Positions 1 to 9,000 of a DNA stretch of 64,000 bases are shown here, piece by piece. The DNA comes from Verrucomicrobiales bacterium (GTDB lineage: Bacteria; Verrucomicrobiota; Verrucomicrobiia; Limisphaerales; J093), in contig JABTUJ010000003.1 of the NCBI GenBank assembly GCA_015075445.1, forward strand, positions 1-64,000, given 5' to 3'. Position 1 is the first letter of the stretch. Every line of letters begins with the position of its first letter. Under the pieces are notes generated by a model, which ran no database searches, had not been told where the DNA came from, and was given only the letters and a program-made list of their open reading frames with translations. Position numbers and translations under genes: made by a program.

Positions 1-103
1 GGCCGGGACGGATTTCACGCAACGGTCCAGCATGTTCCCCGCCGGGCACAGGGTGCCGGTCCCCTCCGCTCGTCAGAATCGAGAACGGCTCGAACGGGCG
101 GCT

Positions 104-1537
104 TCAGGGGTTGGCGATCCCCCGGGCACGTTCCCAGGTGGCCATGTCCTCCAGCGAGGCGGAGGCGCGGATCTCCGAGTGGCCGTCCGCGAAAACGTAG
201 GTTCGGCACAGCTTGCCGCGAACGCTGACCCAGGGCTCGCGTTCCCGGGCGACAATCGTGGTCGCGGTGTCGCGGATGTCCGCGAAGCGTCCCTGGAAAG
301 TCAGTTCGACGGCGTCTTCGCCGATGGGATGAGGTTCCTCCCGCTCGGGCAGAAAGGGGCGCGCCGCGGCGAGGGTGGCGGGCAACTGATCGCCGTGGTT
401 GCTGGCGTAGAGGTGCATGGCCAGGGCCCAGTCCTTGAACGCATTCATTTTCGCGATGGCCAGCGACTTCTCCGCCTCAGCGGCGACGGGGTCCAGGTCG
501 GACGCCTCGGGGCCAGGTGCAGGGGCGGCGTTCGCGTGGGTGGCGCGGAGTGCCAGGAGCTCCCGTTCGAGGGCGGCTGCGCGGGTCAGGTCGGCCCGCA
601 TTCGGCCGATCTCGCCGCGAAGCCGCAACAACTCGAGGTGGTCGGCGCGCAGTCGCTCGAGTTCAGCGGCGTCGGCGGCTTGGCGGGCTTGGGCGGTCTC
701 GTCGGGTAAGGACCGGGCGGCCTCGGCCACTTGTGCCTCGAGCGCGCGGTTCTCGGTACGGAGTTGGTTCAGCGTGACCTGCTGATAGGTGAGGGGCGTG
801 GCCACGGCGGCCACGGCCAGGGCGGACCAGGCGATCTTGGTTTTCATGAGCACGAGGGTTTCGAGGATTCCAAGGGTTCCGGCAGCGGCCAGGGAAGCGA
901 CGGGAATGGTGGCGGCGAGCCCGGCCGGGGCGATTTGGGAGCCGGCCAGGGCCAGCGCGGCGGCCAGCGTGTCCGAGGTGGCCGCGACGCCGCGGCGGTC
1001 GAACCAGCGGCGCAATCGTTCGAGGGCGCGGGTGACGCGCTTGCGGGCTGTGTCCGGGTTCACGCCGAGGGCGGTTCCCACCTCGGCCAGGCTGCGGCCG
1101 GAGAGGAAGCGCAGCGCGATGGCGTCGCGGTCGGTGCCGCTCAGCGTCGCCAGGGCCGCGTCCAGTTGCGGGAGGAGGCGGTCCACCTCGAGGGCGGTTT
1201 CCGGCGGGGTTTGCGGGAGGTGGGCATCGTTCATGGCTCGCTCCTCGCGTTCGGCGCGGCGTCGGTTGCTGCGGTTGACCTTGTAGGCGGCCAGGCACGC
1301 CGCACGGTAGAGCCAGCCGGGCAGGATGGTGCGGGCTGGCAGGTGACGGGCCTTGCGGGCCAGGTCGGCGAAGACGGTCTGGGCAACGTCGCGGGCCAGG
1401 TCGGCGTCGCCGGTGATCCGCCGGGCAGCCGCCCAGGTCAGGTTGAGGTGCCGGCGGACGAGCTCGGCGAAAGCGTCTTCGGCGCCTTCCACGGCGTAGC
1501 GGCGGAGCAGTTCGGCGTCGTCGTTCATGTTCGTCAT
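104..1537 (-). CDS. ECF-type sigma factor fused to a membrane segment and C-terminal domain
   Basis: The first ~180 residues are a complete ECF sigma factor. Region 2 contains ARDVAQTVFADLARKA and PGWLYRAA; region 4 contains LSGTDRDAIALRFLSGRSLAEVG and a helix-turn-helix ending ARKRVTRALERLR. After this come an Ala-rich hydrophobic stretch (~210-240), a second one at KIAWSALAVAAVATPL, a coiled coil rich in Leu/Glu/Arg (LRTENRALEAQVAEAAR onward), and a ~110-residue globular tail ending with RTYVFADGHSEIR. At 477 residues it is more than twice the usual ECF length. The start at 1537 (MTNMNDD) was chosen because the open frame upstream of it has no family similarity. No anti-sigma gene is adjacent, so the C-terminal part may itself be the sensory or tethering module (inference). 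The sigma assignment is firm; the target regulon is unknown. Confidence 0.88.
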   Translation of the reverse strand: MTNMNDDAELLRRYAVEGAEDAFAELVRRHLNLTWAAARRITGDADLARDVAQTVFADLARKARHLPARTILPGWLYRAACLAAYKVNRSNRRRAEREERAMNDAHLPQTPPETALEVDRLLPQLDAALATLSGTDRDAIALRFLSGRSLAEVGTALGVNPDTARKRVTRALERLRRWFDRRGVAATSDTLAAALALAGSQIAPAGLAATIPVASLAAAGTLGILETLVLMKTKIAWSALAVAAVATPLTYQQVTLNQLRTENRALEAQVAEAARSLPDETAQARQAADAAELERLRADHLELLRLRGEIGRMRADLTRAAALERELLALRATHANAAPAPGPEASDLDPVAAEAEKSLAIAKMNAFKDWALAMHLYASNHGDQLPATLAAARPFLPEREEPHPIGEDAVELTFQGRFADIRDTATTIVAREREPWVSVRGKLCRTYVFADGHSEIRASASLEDMATWERARGIANP

Positions 1538-1837
1538 GAGGGAACACCCGCCGGACGAAAAACCGGACAGGGGCATCCGGCAGCGCGCGGGAGGCTCCCG
1601 GCCCGGATAGTCCATGGTCCGCAGGAAACCGCAACCGACAGCCGGCAGGGACAGACGAATGGGGTGGACGAGGAAGGACCGACGAATGGGGACAGGCGAT
1701 TGCGGGCGGAGGGATGAACAGGCTTGAGATTCCCATGTGGCGGTCGCGATTTGCCTGTCGGATGGCCAGCCGAGGAGGTGAACCCACGCGCCGTGGGCCG
1801 CGCACCTGGCGCGTACAAGGCCTCCTGACGTCGGCGC
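1538..1837. other. Intergenic gap with decayed tandem-repeat remnants
   Basis: No gene is supported here. Around 1650-1700 there are two degraded copies of the motif GACGAATGGGG (ACAGACGAATGGGG and CCGACGAATGGGGAC). This is the unit repeated about 14 times near 30.27-30.57 kb. Confidence 0.5.
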
Positions 1838-2885
1838 CTACGGAGGGGCTGAGGGTGAGGCGGGCTGGAGCCAACGGGCGAGGGCGTTGGCCACCACCTC
1901 GGCTCCGCGTTGGTTCAGGTGCGTGTCATAGAGGCCGTTGTAGAGCAACTCACGGCCGGCGTCCGTCTTCGCGCGCAGGATGGGCGTCAGGTCGAGGAAG
2001 AGAACGCCCGTGGCCACGCAGCGTTGGGCGAGGTGATCCGGCAGGTCGGTGGGGGGTGTCGAGTTCCAGCCTTCCGGGGGCGCAGCGGCAATGGTGAGGT
2101 GGTCGCAGACGGTTTCTTTGGCCCGAAGATAGACGAGTCGGGCAGCGAGGCCATGGCGTTGGCCGAGGGCGGCGTAACGGGTGAGGAAGTCGTCAAGGGC
2201 GTTGAGGGTGACGGGGGGGAGGTCGGCGACGGGCCCGCGCGGGGTGCTGACGGTGACGGGTTGGGGGCCGGTGGGGCCGTTGAACCAGGCGTTCGGGGGG
2301 CTGGAAACCGGGACGGGCTCGGTGCGGTGGCGCTGCCAGGCGTCGTGGATGGCGCGGAGCAGCGGGGTTTGGGGGCGTCGGCCCCGGGGCGGGCGTTGGC
2401 CGGTGGCGGACCACCTGGCGAGGGCATCGTACTCGCGGGCGAGGTCTTCGGGATCGTTGCCCTCGAAGAACACGATCACCGCGTCGCGGGTGGCCGGGGT
2501 CAGGCCGTAGGTTTCGAGATAATGCAGGTGCGTGAGCGGGCCGGTATGGCTGACCCCGAGGTTACGCACGGGGCGGCGGAGTTCCTGACCCAGCCGGGTG
2601 GTGAAGAGCTGGTCGAACGGCAGGTGACCCAGTTCGGTGAAGGAATCGTTAGGCGACCGACACGGTCCAGTTGGTGCGACCGGTCTCCTCCCGGAAACCG
2701 AGGGCGTCGTACACCGTGATGGCTGGTTCCGCGGGGTAAGCGTCAGGACGGATGCCTTGCTGAGCGAGGGCGGTGGTGGACCCGTCCGTCCAGCGCTCGG
2801 GGCCGGCTCGACGAAAGAAGACCGGGCCCGTGGGCACGAGCAGTTTGCGGAAGAAGGGCGGGAGCTGACGCAGCCTGGCCCATCC
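1838..2885 (-). pseudogene. SGNH/AlgJ-like hydrolase, frameshifted
   Basis: The C-terminal 243 codons (below 2569) read as an SGNH-fold hydrolase resembling the AlgJ/AlgX group: FFEGNDPEDLAREYD, then a late YDTHLNQRGAEVVA block holding the Asp-x-x-His pair. The N-terminal half lies in a different frame (PFFRKLLVPTGPVFFRR ... YDALGFREETGRTNWTV). It runs into a stop near 2649 exactly where the GDSF-type Ser block is expected; the next frame continues with NDSFTELGHLPFDQ. The parts together make one gene interrupted by at least one indel within the nucleophile block. Such proteins normally acetylate or de-acetylate exported polysaccharide beside an MBOAT gene, and a membrane-protein remnant lies directly upstream. 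It could be a real pseudogene or a sequence error. Confidence 0.6.
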
Positions 2886-2887
2886 GA

Positions 2888-3180
2888 TTAGAAGTCGTAC
2901 CAGCCCACGCGGAAGAGGCTTTCGAGGCCGGCGAGCAGCAGCATGAGGGAGGTCGACGCCACGCAGAGTCTTGTGCGAGTCCGGCGATGGGGGGGCGATG
3001 GGTGAGGAAGCCCGACAGGGCGAGGATGGTGCCGAGCGGCACGAGCCAGCGTGACCATCCCAGCCACGCCAGCGCGAGGTCCGGGAGCACGCGGGGACGA
3101 ACGCGGTCCCCGCAGGAGTCCGTACGAGAAATACAGGGGCGAGGTGCAGTCGGCGGCTGTGTGACGGGGCTGGCATGGAC
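2888..3180 (-). pseudogene. C-terminal remnant of a membrane protein, possibly MBOAT
   Basis: Two frames together give a membrane-protein tail. One reads WLGWSRWLVPLGTILALSG followed by FLTHRPP. The next frame carries MLLLAGLESLFRVGWYDF and stops at 2888-2890. No N-terminus is recognisable upstream, because the RRM gene begins at 3266. The position directly before an AlgJ-like gene fits the common MBOAT-SGNH pair for O-acetylation of exopolysaccharide, but no MBOAT catalytic motif is visible. The assignment is therefore a contextual guess. Confidence 0.3.
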
Positions 3181-3265
3181 GCCGGAGGTTCGCAAAGAGG
3201 GCCCGGCGAAAGCCGGCGCCGTCAAAATATTAAAGGTGGAAACAGGATTGGTTTCGGGCAGGCGC

Positions 3266-3628
3266 TTAATAGCGCTCGCGGCAGCCGCCGCCGCCGCCGT
3301 AACCACCGCGCCCACCACCGCCGCCGCCGCCACCACCGCCATATCCGCCCCGGCCACCGCCGCCACCGCCGCTGCGCTCTTCGCGGGGCCGGGCGATGTT
3401 AACGGTGAGGGCGCGGCCGTCGAGCTCGCGGCCGTTCATGGCCTCGATGGCTTTCTGGGCTTCCTCAGGGGTGCTCATGGTCACAAAGCCAAAGCCGCGG
3501 GGGCGATTGGTCATGCGATCCATCATCAGGTTGGTTTCGGTGACCGTGCCATGGGCGGCGAAGGCGTCCTGGAGGTCGTTTTCGGTGACGTTGAAGGAGA
3601 GGTTTCCTACAAACAGTTTGTTACTCAT
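3266..3628 (-). CDS. Glycine-rich RRM RNA-binding protein
   Basis: A 120-residue protein with a single RNA recognition motif in residues 1-80. RNP2 reads LFVGNLSF and RNP1 reads RGFGFVTM, followed by the usual [15 protein letters not shown] strand. The tail (~residues 86-115) is almost pure Gly with RGGY repeats and ends CRERY. This layout matches bacterial Rbp proteins of cyanobacteria and Verrucomicrobiota, which bind single-stranded RNA and are often cold-induced. The start at 3628 ([10 protein letters not shown]) begins the RRM domain directly; the longer open frame upstream has no RRM character. The leader at 3629-3780 is less GC-rich than its surroundings and contains a small hairpin (CCCGA/TCGGG), but no recognised regulator site was found. 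Confidence 0.93.
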   Translation of the reverse strand: MSNKLFVGNLSFNVTENDLQDAFAAHGTVTETNLMMDRMTNRPRGFGFVTMSTPEEAQKAIEAMNGRELDGRALTVNIARPREERSGGGGGGRGGYGGGGGGGGGGRGGYGGGGGCRERY

Positions 3629-4060
3629 GTGATGTGTTGCTGTCCGACTAAGCCGCACTCCCGAGACGGTTCCCGAACGTCGGGTCTGCAATCATCACCA
3701 AACTCCGTTGACCTGATGAATTGCCCTGCCTAAGAGGAGACAAGCTATCTAACAGACGGGCGAAGCGTGCCTTTTTTTGCCTGCTTGGCAACAACTTTCG
3801 CAAACTATTTTGGGCGGGCGGTGGGTTTGTGGGGGGTGATTCCCTCGTCGGGTCGACGGAGTGGCGTTGATGGATCGACCACCCGCCGACGGGTGTGCCC
3901 TTGCAGGGCGCGGGTTTCAAGGAGCCACGGTCCAGGGGCGTTGCCCCTGTCTACGATGGTGCGGGCCTTTGGCCTGGGGCGTGGTCCCGGGGGCGTTGCC
4001 CCTGTCTACGGTGGTGCCGGCCTTCGGCCTGGGGCCACCCCCACGGCCCGGCATGCCGTG

Positions 4061-4109
4061 TTGCATGAGGAGGGTCCTGTTCCTTGCGGACCTGCTCCGG
4101 GGCGATGAA
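4061..4109. repeat. B-family element (ATG-flanked ~48 bp repeat)
   Basis: A divergent copy of the TTCATGG...CCATGAA element, with the shared core TGTTCC-TGCGGACCTGCTC. It is directly followed by an E-family copy, as at 34.5 kb. Confidence 0.6.
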
Positions 4110-4117
4110 CCCTCCCC

Positions 4118-4144
4118 GCCGGGTCGGGGGACCCGGCCTACAGG
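4118..4144. repeat. E-family repeat (CGCCGGGT...ACCCGGCCTACAGG)
   Basis: An imperfect palindrome, GGGTCGGGGGACCC, followed by CGGCCTACAGG. Nearly identical sequence lies at 34529-34556, and variants lie at 6059, 6131, 41166 and 41230. Confidence 0.7.
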
Positions 4145-4231
4145 TCGTGGGTCTGGTGCCCTCACCGGGCGGTTCATGGCAGCTCCCTTGGCCTCCGCGG
4201 CCATGCCTGGGGACCATGAACCACGGAGGGA

Positions 4232-4255
4232 GCAGGCTGGAAGCCCGCGCCACAG
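4232..4255. repeat. A-family repeat (GCAGGCTGGAAGCCCGC)
   Basis: One of six copies of a ~23 bp motif with the partial palindrome GGCTGGAAGCC, followed by CGCGCCACAG. Confidence 0.7.
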
Positions 4256-4339
4256 GGGGGCTGGCTTTGGCCTTGGTTTGGACGCCGGGGGGCAGTACGC
4301 TCTGGCCACTGACAATCCATCCCCGGGCCAGATCCCGTC

Positions 4340-5992
4340 ATGACTTCGACTCTATTCAACAGCTTCCTGCTGGCCGCGACGGCCGCAGTCTCCGCCGCGC
4401 AACCAACCTACGACGTCGTGATCTACGGGGGCACGTCGGCGGGGGTGGCGGCGGCGGTCCAGGTGCGACAGATGGGTCGGTCTGTCGTCGTGATCGAACC
4501 CGCGGGCCGGTTGGGGGGACTGACCAGCGGCGGGTTGGGCCAGACCGACATCGGCAACAAGGCGGCGATTGGCGGGTTGGCGCGCGAATTCTACCGGGCC
4601 GTCCGGAAGCACTACCAGGACCCGGCGGCCTGGAAGTGGCAGTCGTCGGAGGCGTATCGGGATGGGGGCCAGACGCGAACCGCGGCGGGCGAGGATGCGA
4701 TGTGGACGTTCGAGCCGGGCGTCGCGCTGGGCATCTTCGAGGCGTGGGTCAAGGCGTATGGGATCGAGGTGGTCCGGCGCGAGCGGCTGGAACGGAAGAG
4801 CGGCGTGGCCCTGACCCAATCGATTCCGCAGCAGATCTGGTCGATCCGGATGGAGTCCGGCCGGACCTTCGCGGGTCGGATGTTCATCGATGCGACGTAC
4901 GAAGGCGACCTGATGGCGGCGGCGGGGGTGAGCTACACGGTGGGGCGCGAGGCGAACGCCACCTATGATGAGACACTGAACGGGGTGCAGACCGGCCAGG
5001 GAGTGTACCACCAGTTCGTGGACGGGGTGGATCCGTACGTCGAGCCGGGCAATCCGGCGAGCGGCCGGCTGCCGTTCCTCGATCCCACGGGGCCTGGGGT
5101 CGAGGGGAGCGGCGACCGGCGGGTGCAGGCGTATTGCTTCCGGATGTGCCTGACCGATCACCCGGAGAACCGGATTCCGTTTCACCGGCCGGAGGGCTAT
5201 GAGCCGCTGTGGTACGAGTTGCTGCTGCGGAACTTCGAGGCGGGCGAGCGGGGGATGCCGTGGATCAACTCGGCGATGCCGAACCGCAAGACCGACACAA
5301 ACAACCGGACGGGTTTCTCGACCGATTTCATCGGCCAGAACCACGACTATCCCGAGGCGACGTACGCGCAGCGCGCCGCGATCGTGGCGCGGCATCGGCT
5401 TTATCAGCAGGGCCTGATGTGGACGCTGGCCAATCATCCGCGCGTGCCGGAAACGATCCGCACCGAGGTGGCGCGGTGGGGGATGTGTCGCGACGAGTTT
5501 GTGGAGGGCGATGGCTGGCAGGAGCAGCTCTATGTGCGGGAAGCCCGGCGGATGATCGGCGATCTCGTGATGACCCAGCATCACTGCCAGGGTCGCGAGC
5601 GGGCAGAAGATCCGGTGGGGTTGGCGGCCTATGGCATGGATTCGCATCATGTCCAGCGGTATGTGGATGCGGAGGGGCACGTGCGGAACGAAGGCGACGT
5701 TCAGGTGGGAGGGTTCGCGCCCTACCCGATCGGTTTCCGGGCGCTGGTGCCGCGGGCGCGCGAGTGCGCGAACCTGCTGGTGCCGGTCTGTCTTTCGGCC
5801 TCGCACATCGCGTATGGCTCGATCCGGATGGAACCGGTCTTCATGGTGCTGGGCCAGTCGGCGGCCACGGCGGCGGTGCATGCGCTGGAGGAAGACGTGG
5901 CGGTGCAGGCGGTGGATCCGGTGAAACTGCGTCGGCGGTTGTTGGCGGATGGGCAGGTGCTGGCGTGGCCCGTGGCCCAGGCGACCAACTGA
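4340..5992 (+). CDS. Secreted FAD-dependent oxidoreductase
   Basis: A 550-residue protein with an N-terminal signal peptide ([13 protein letters not shown], cleavage near residue 20). A Rossmann dinucleotide-binding start follows at once: [17 protein letters not shown], ending in the acidic VVVIEP strand. [12 protein letters not shown] matches the FAD-binding segment of the FAD_oxidored family (PF12831). The C-terminal [25 protein letters not shown] closes the flavin site. Family members are usually exported proteins in polysaccharide-use loci of Planctomycetota, Verrucomicrobiota and Bacteroidota; their substrate is not known. The gene ends 12 bases before the open frame of the GH2-like gene on the same strand, so the two may be cotranscribed. 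Confidence 0.85.
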   Translation: MTSTLFNSFLLAATAAVSAAQPTYDVVIYGGTSAGVAAAVQVRQMGRSVVVIEPAGRLGGLTSGGLGQTDIGNKAAIGGLAREFYRAVRKHYQDPAAWKWQSSEAYRDGGQTRTAAGEDAMWTFEPGVALGIFEAWVKAYGIEVVRRERLERKSGVALTQSIPQQIWSIRMESGRTFAGRMFIDATYEGDLMAAAGVSYTVGREANATYDETLNGVQTGQGVYHQFVDGVDPYVEPGNPASGRLPFLDPTGPGVEGSGDRRVQAYCFRMCLTDHPENRIPFHRPEGYEPLWYELLLRNFEAGERGMPWINSAMPNRKTDTNNRTGFSTDFIGQNHDYPEATYAQRAAIVARHRLYQQGLMWTLANHPRVPETIRTEVARWGMCRDEFVEGDGWQEQLYVREARRMIGDLVMTQHHCQGRERAEDPVGLAAYGMDSHHVQRYVDAEGHVRNEGDVQVGGFAPYPIGFRALVPRARECANLLVPVCLSASHIAYGSIRMEPVFMVLGQSAATAAVHALEEDVAVQAVDPVKLRRRLLADGQVLAWPVAQATN

Positions 5993-6004
5993 CGGTCGCT
6001 TTCC

Positions 6005-9000
6005 ATGAATGCCCCATACTCCTACTCCTTCGGGATGCGATTTCGCGCGAGGAAGACCTCGACGCCGCGTGGGGGCACGCGGCCTACAGGAAGAGCGAAT
6101 GGTGGGCCTCCGTGGCGGCCACCCGGGACTTCGACGCCGCGTGGGGGCACGCGGCCTACAGGTGAGAGGCTGGGGATCCTGATCCGGCGCCCGGCGCCTG
6201 GTTGGGGTGGCCGCCCGGGTTTGCTGGTCGCCGTCCTGACGGCGGTGCTGCTGGCGGAGGTCGTGGCGCAACCGTCGGTGAACCTGCCGGAGGGCGTTGC
6301 GGCGGTGTGGGACCTGGCCCGGGCGCATCGCGAGGCGACGCCAACGCGGGAGCGGGTTTGTCTGAACGGGCTGTGGCGCTGGCAACCGGCGACGCCGCAA
6401 GCCGTGACGGTGCCCGCGGAGGGCTGGGGTTACTTCAAGGTGCCGGGCAGTTGGCCGGGGATCACGAGTTACATGCAGAAGGACTCGCAGACGGTTCACG
6501 TGCACCCGGACTGGCGGGATGTGCCGTTGCGCGAGATCACGGCGGCCTGGTACCAGCGTTCGTTCAGCGTGCCCGCGACGTGGGGAGGACGGCGCATCGC
6601 GGTGGCGGCGGAGTACGTGAACTCCTATGGGGCGGTGTTTGTGGACGGGGAGAACGTCGGCGAACTGCGTTTCCCGGCAGGAGAAGTTGACGTGACCCGG
6701 TGGTGTCGGCCGGGGAGCGAGCACGTGTTGTCGTTGCTGGTGGTGGCGCTGCCGCTGAAGGGGGTGCTGGTCTCGTACACCGACACGGCAGCGGCGCGCG
6801 AGGTGAAGGGCGCGGTGGAACGTCGCGGGTTGTGCGGCGACGTGTTTCTCGCTGGCCGACCGGCGGGAGCGCGGCTCGATGATGCGCGGGTGGTCACGTC
6901 GGTGCGCCACGGGCGGATCACGCTCACGGTGGGCATGAGTGAACTGTTGCCGGATCGCGTCTACCGTCTGCACGCACGGATCACTGAGGAGGGGCAAGCG
7001 GTCCGTGAGTTTGAGAGCGGCTCGTTCCGAGGCGACGAGCTCCCGGAGGGGCGGTTCACGTTTGGGGCGGAGTGGCGGCCGACGAAGCTCTGGGACATCC
7101 ACACGCCGCAACACCAATACGATCTGCATCTCGCGTTGCGGGAGGAGGGCGGGAGTGAACGGGATGAGCTGCCGCCGGTGCGGTTTGGCTTCCGTGAATT
7201 CGGCATTGAGGGGCGCGACTTCATGCTCAACGGCACGCGGCTTTTTCTGTCGGCGGTGCCGCTGGACAATGCCCAGGTGGGGGCGGCGGCGGCCACGTAT
7301 GCGGCGGCGCGGGAAAGCCTCGAACGGCTCCGCCGGCTGGGGATCAACTTCGTTTACACGCACCACTATGATTGCCTGCCCGGCGCGCATCTGAGCCTGG
7401 CGGAGATCCTGCGGGCGGCGGATGACGTCGGGATGCTCGTGGCGCTGACGCAGCCGCATTTCAGTCACTACGACTGGGGGACGGCGGAGGCCGACCGGAC
7501 GAATGGTTACGCGCGGCACGCGGCGTTTTATGCGGGGGTGGCCGGCAACCATCCGGCGGTGGTGATGTACGCCACGAGTCACAACGCGACGGGCTACAAC
7601 GAGGACATGAACCCGGACCTGCTCGACGGTCGTTCCAGTCCGCGGGACAACTGGGCGAGCAACAACATGAAGAAGGCGTTGCGGGCGGAGGCCATCGTGC
7701 GGGCGCTGGACCCGGAGCGTCTCGTGTACCATCACGCCTCGGGCAACCTGGGGCTGATGCACTCGAGCAATTTCTACCCGAACTTCGTGCCGGTGCAGGA
7801 GCTGTCGGACTGGTTCGAGACGTGGTCGACGCGGGGGACGAAGCCGCTGTTCCTCTGTGAGTACGGCGCGCCGTTCACCTGGGACTGGGCGATGTACCGC
7901 GGGTGGTACGAGGGCCGGCGCGAGTTCGGCAGCGCGGTCGTGCCGTGGGAGTTCTGCCTGGCCGAGTGGAATGCGTCGTTCTTCGGCGACCGCGCCTTTG
8001 CGATCAGCGAGGCGGAGAAGCGGAATCTGCGCTGGGAAGCGCGGCAGTTTCGCGAGGGTCGTCGGTGGCATCGCTGGGACTACCCGCACCAACTGGGATC
8101 GAACGATTTCGCCGAGCGCGAACCGGTGTTCGCCCGGTATTTCACGGAGAACTGGCGCGCGTTCCGGACGTGGGAGCTGTCCGCGAATTCGCCCTGGGAA
8201 CACCACATCCTGTTCAAGCTGCGGCCGGGGATGGTGCGCAACCGGCGCGAGGCGTTGCCGGTGGACTGGGCCGGGTTGCAGCGGCCGGGGTTCAGTCCGG
8301 ACTATCTGGGCGAGCGCTTCGAGCGGATGGACATGGCGTACGGGATCGAGGACTGGGTGGCGACGGGCGGGGGCGAGGCGATCCTGCGGAACAACCAGCC
8401 GTTGCTCGCGTACGTGGCGGGTGGGCCGGAGCGGTTCACGAGTCGCGGCCACAACTCTCTGCCCGGCGAGACGGTGACGAAGCAGTTGGTCGTGATCAAC
8501 AACGCGCGGGTGTCGGTTGCCGGGAGGGCGTCGTGGGTGTTGGGCTTAGCGGAACCATTGCGGGGTCAGGTGGAGTTCAGCGTCGAGACGGGGCAGCAAG
8601 TGCGGTTGCCCATGCGGTTCGAGCTCCCGCCGGACGTGGCGCCGGGCGAGTACGGGCTTGAGGCGGAGGTGGAATTCGCGACGGGCGAGGTGCAGTCGGA
8701 TCGGTTCACCTTGCACGTGCTGCCAGCCCATCCGGCCCGAACCACCTCGACCGAAGTCGTGTTGTTCGACTCGGTCGGCGAGACGGCGGACTGGCTGCGT
8801 GGCCGGGGCGTTCGTTTCCGGTTGGTAGGAGCGGAGGAACCTCTGGGTGTCGGCGACGTGTTGGTGGTGGGCAAGGGCGCGCTCAGCGTCGACGGGCCGG
8901 TTCCGAACCTTGAGGGTGTGCGGGAGGGGTTGCGGGTGCTGGTCTTCGAGCAGATGCCGGCGGTGCTTGAGCGGCGCTTCGGGTTTCGGGTGGTCGAACA

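Larger units (their letters stand above)
3629..4339. other. Long intergenic region: RRM leader plus several repeat families
   Basis: The left ~180 bases are the probable leader of the RRM gene, with a run of seven T on the plus strand near 3772. From 3900 to 4260 the gap is filled with short repeats. There are direct copies of GGGGCGTTGCCCCTGTCTAC at about 3936 and 3989, a B-family element at 4061-4109, an E-family copy at 4118-4144, a second ATG-flanked element ending CCATGAA near 4215, and an A-family copy at 4232-4255. I see no gene. Confidence 0.7.

Noticed and set aside
3203..3216. Terminator hairpin after the RRM gene
   Set aside because: Only a 5 bp stem and no T run on the minus strand.
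4352..8452. Very long minus-strand open frame opposite the FAD oxidoreductase and GH2-like gene
   Set aside because: Arg/Pro/His-rich, no domain, spans two well-supported plus-strand genes; a product of high GC.
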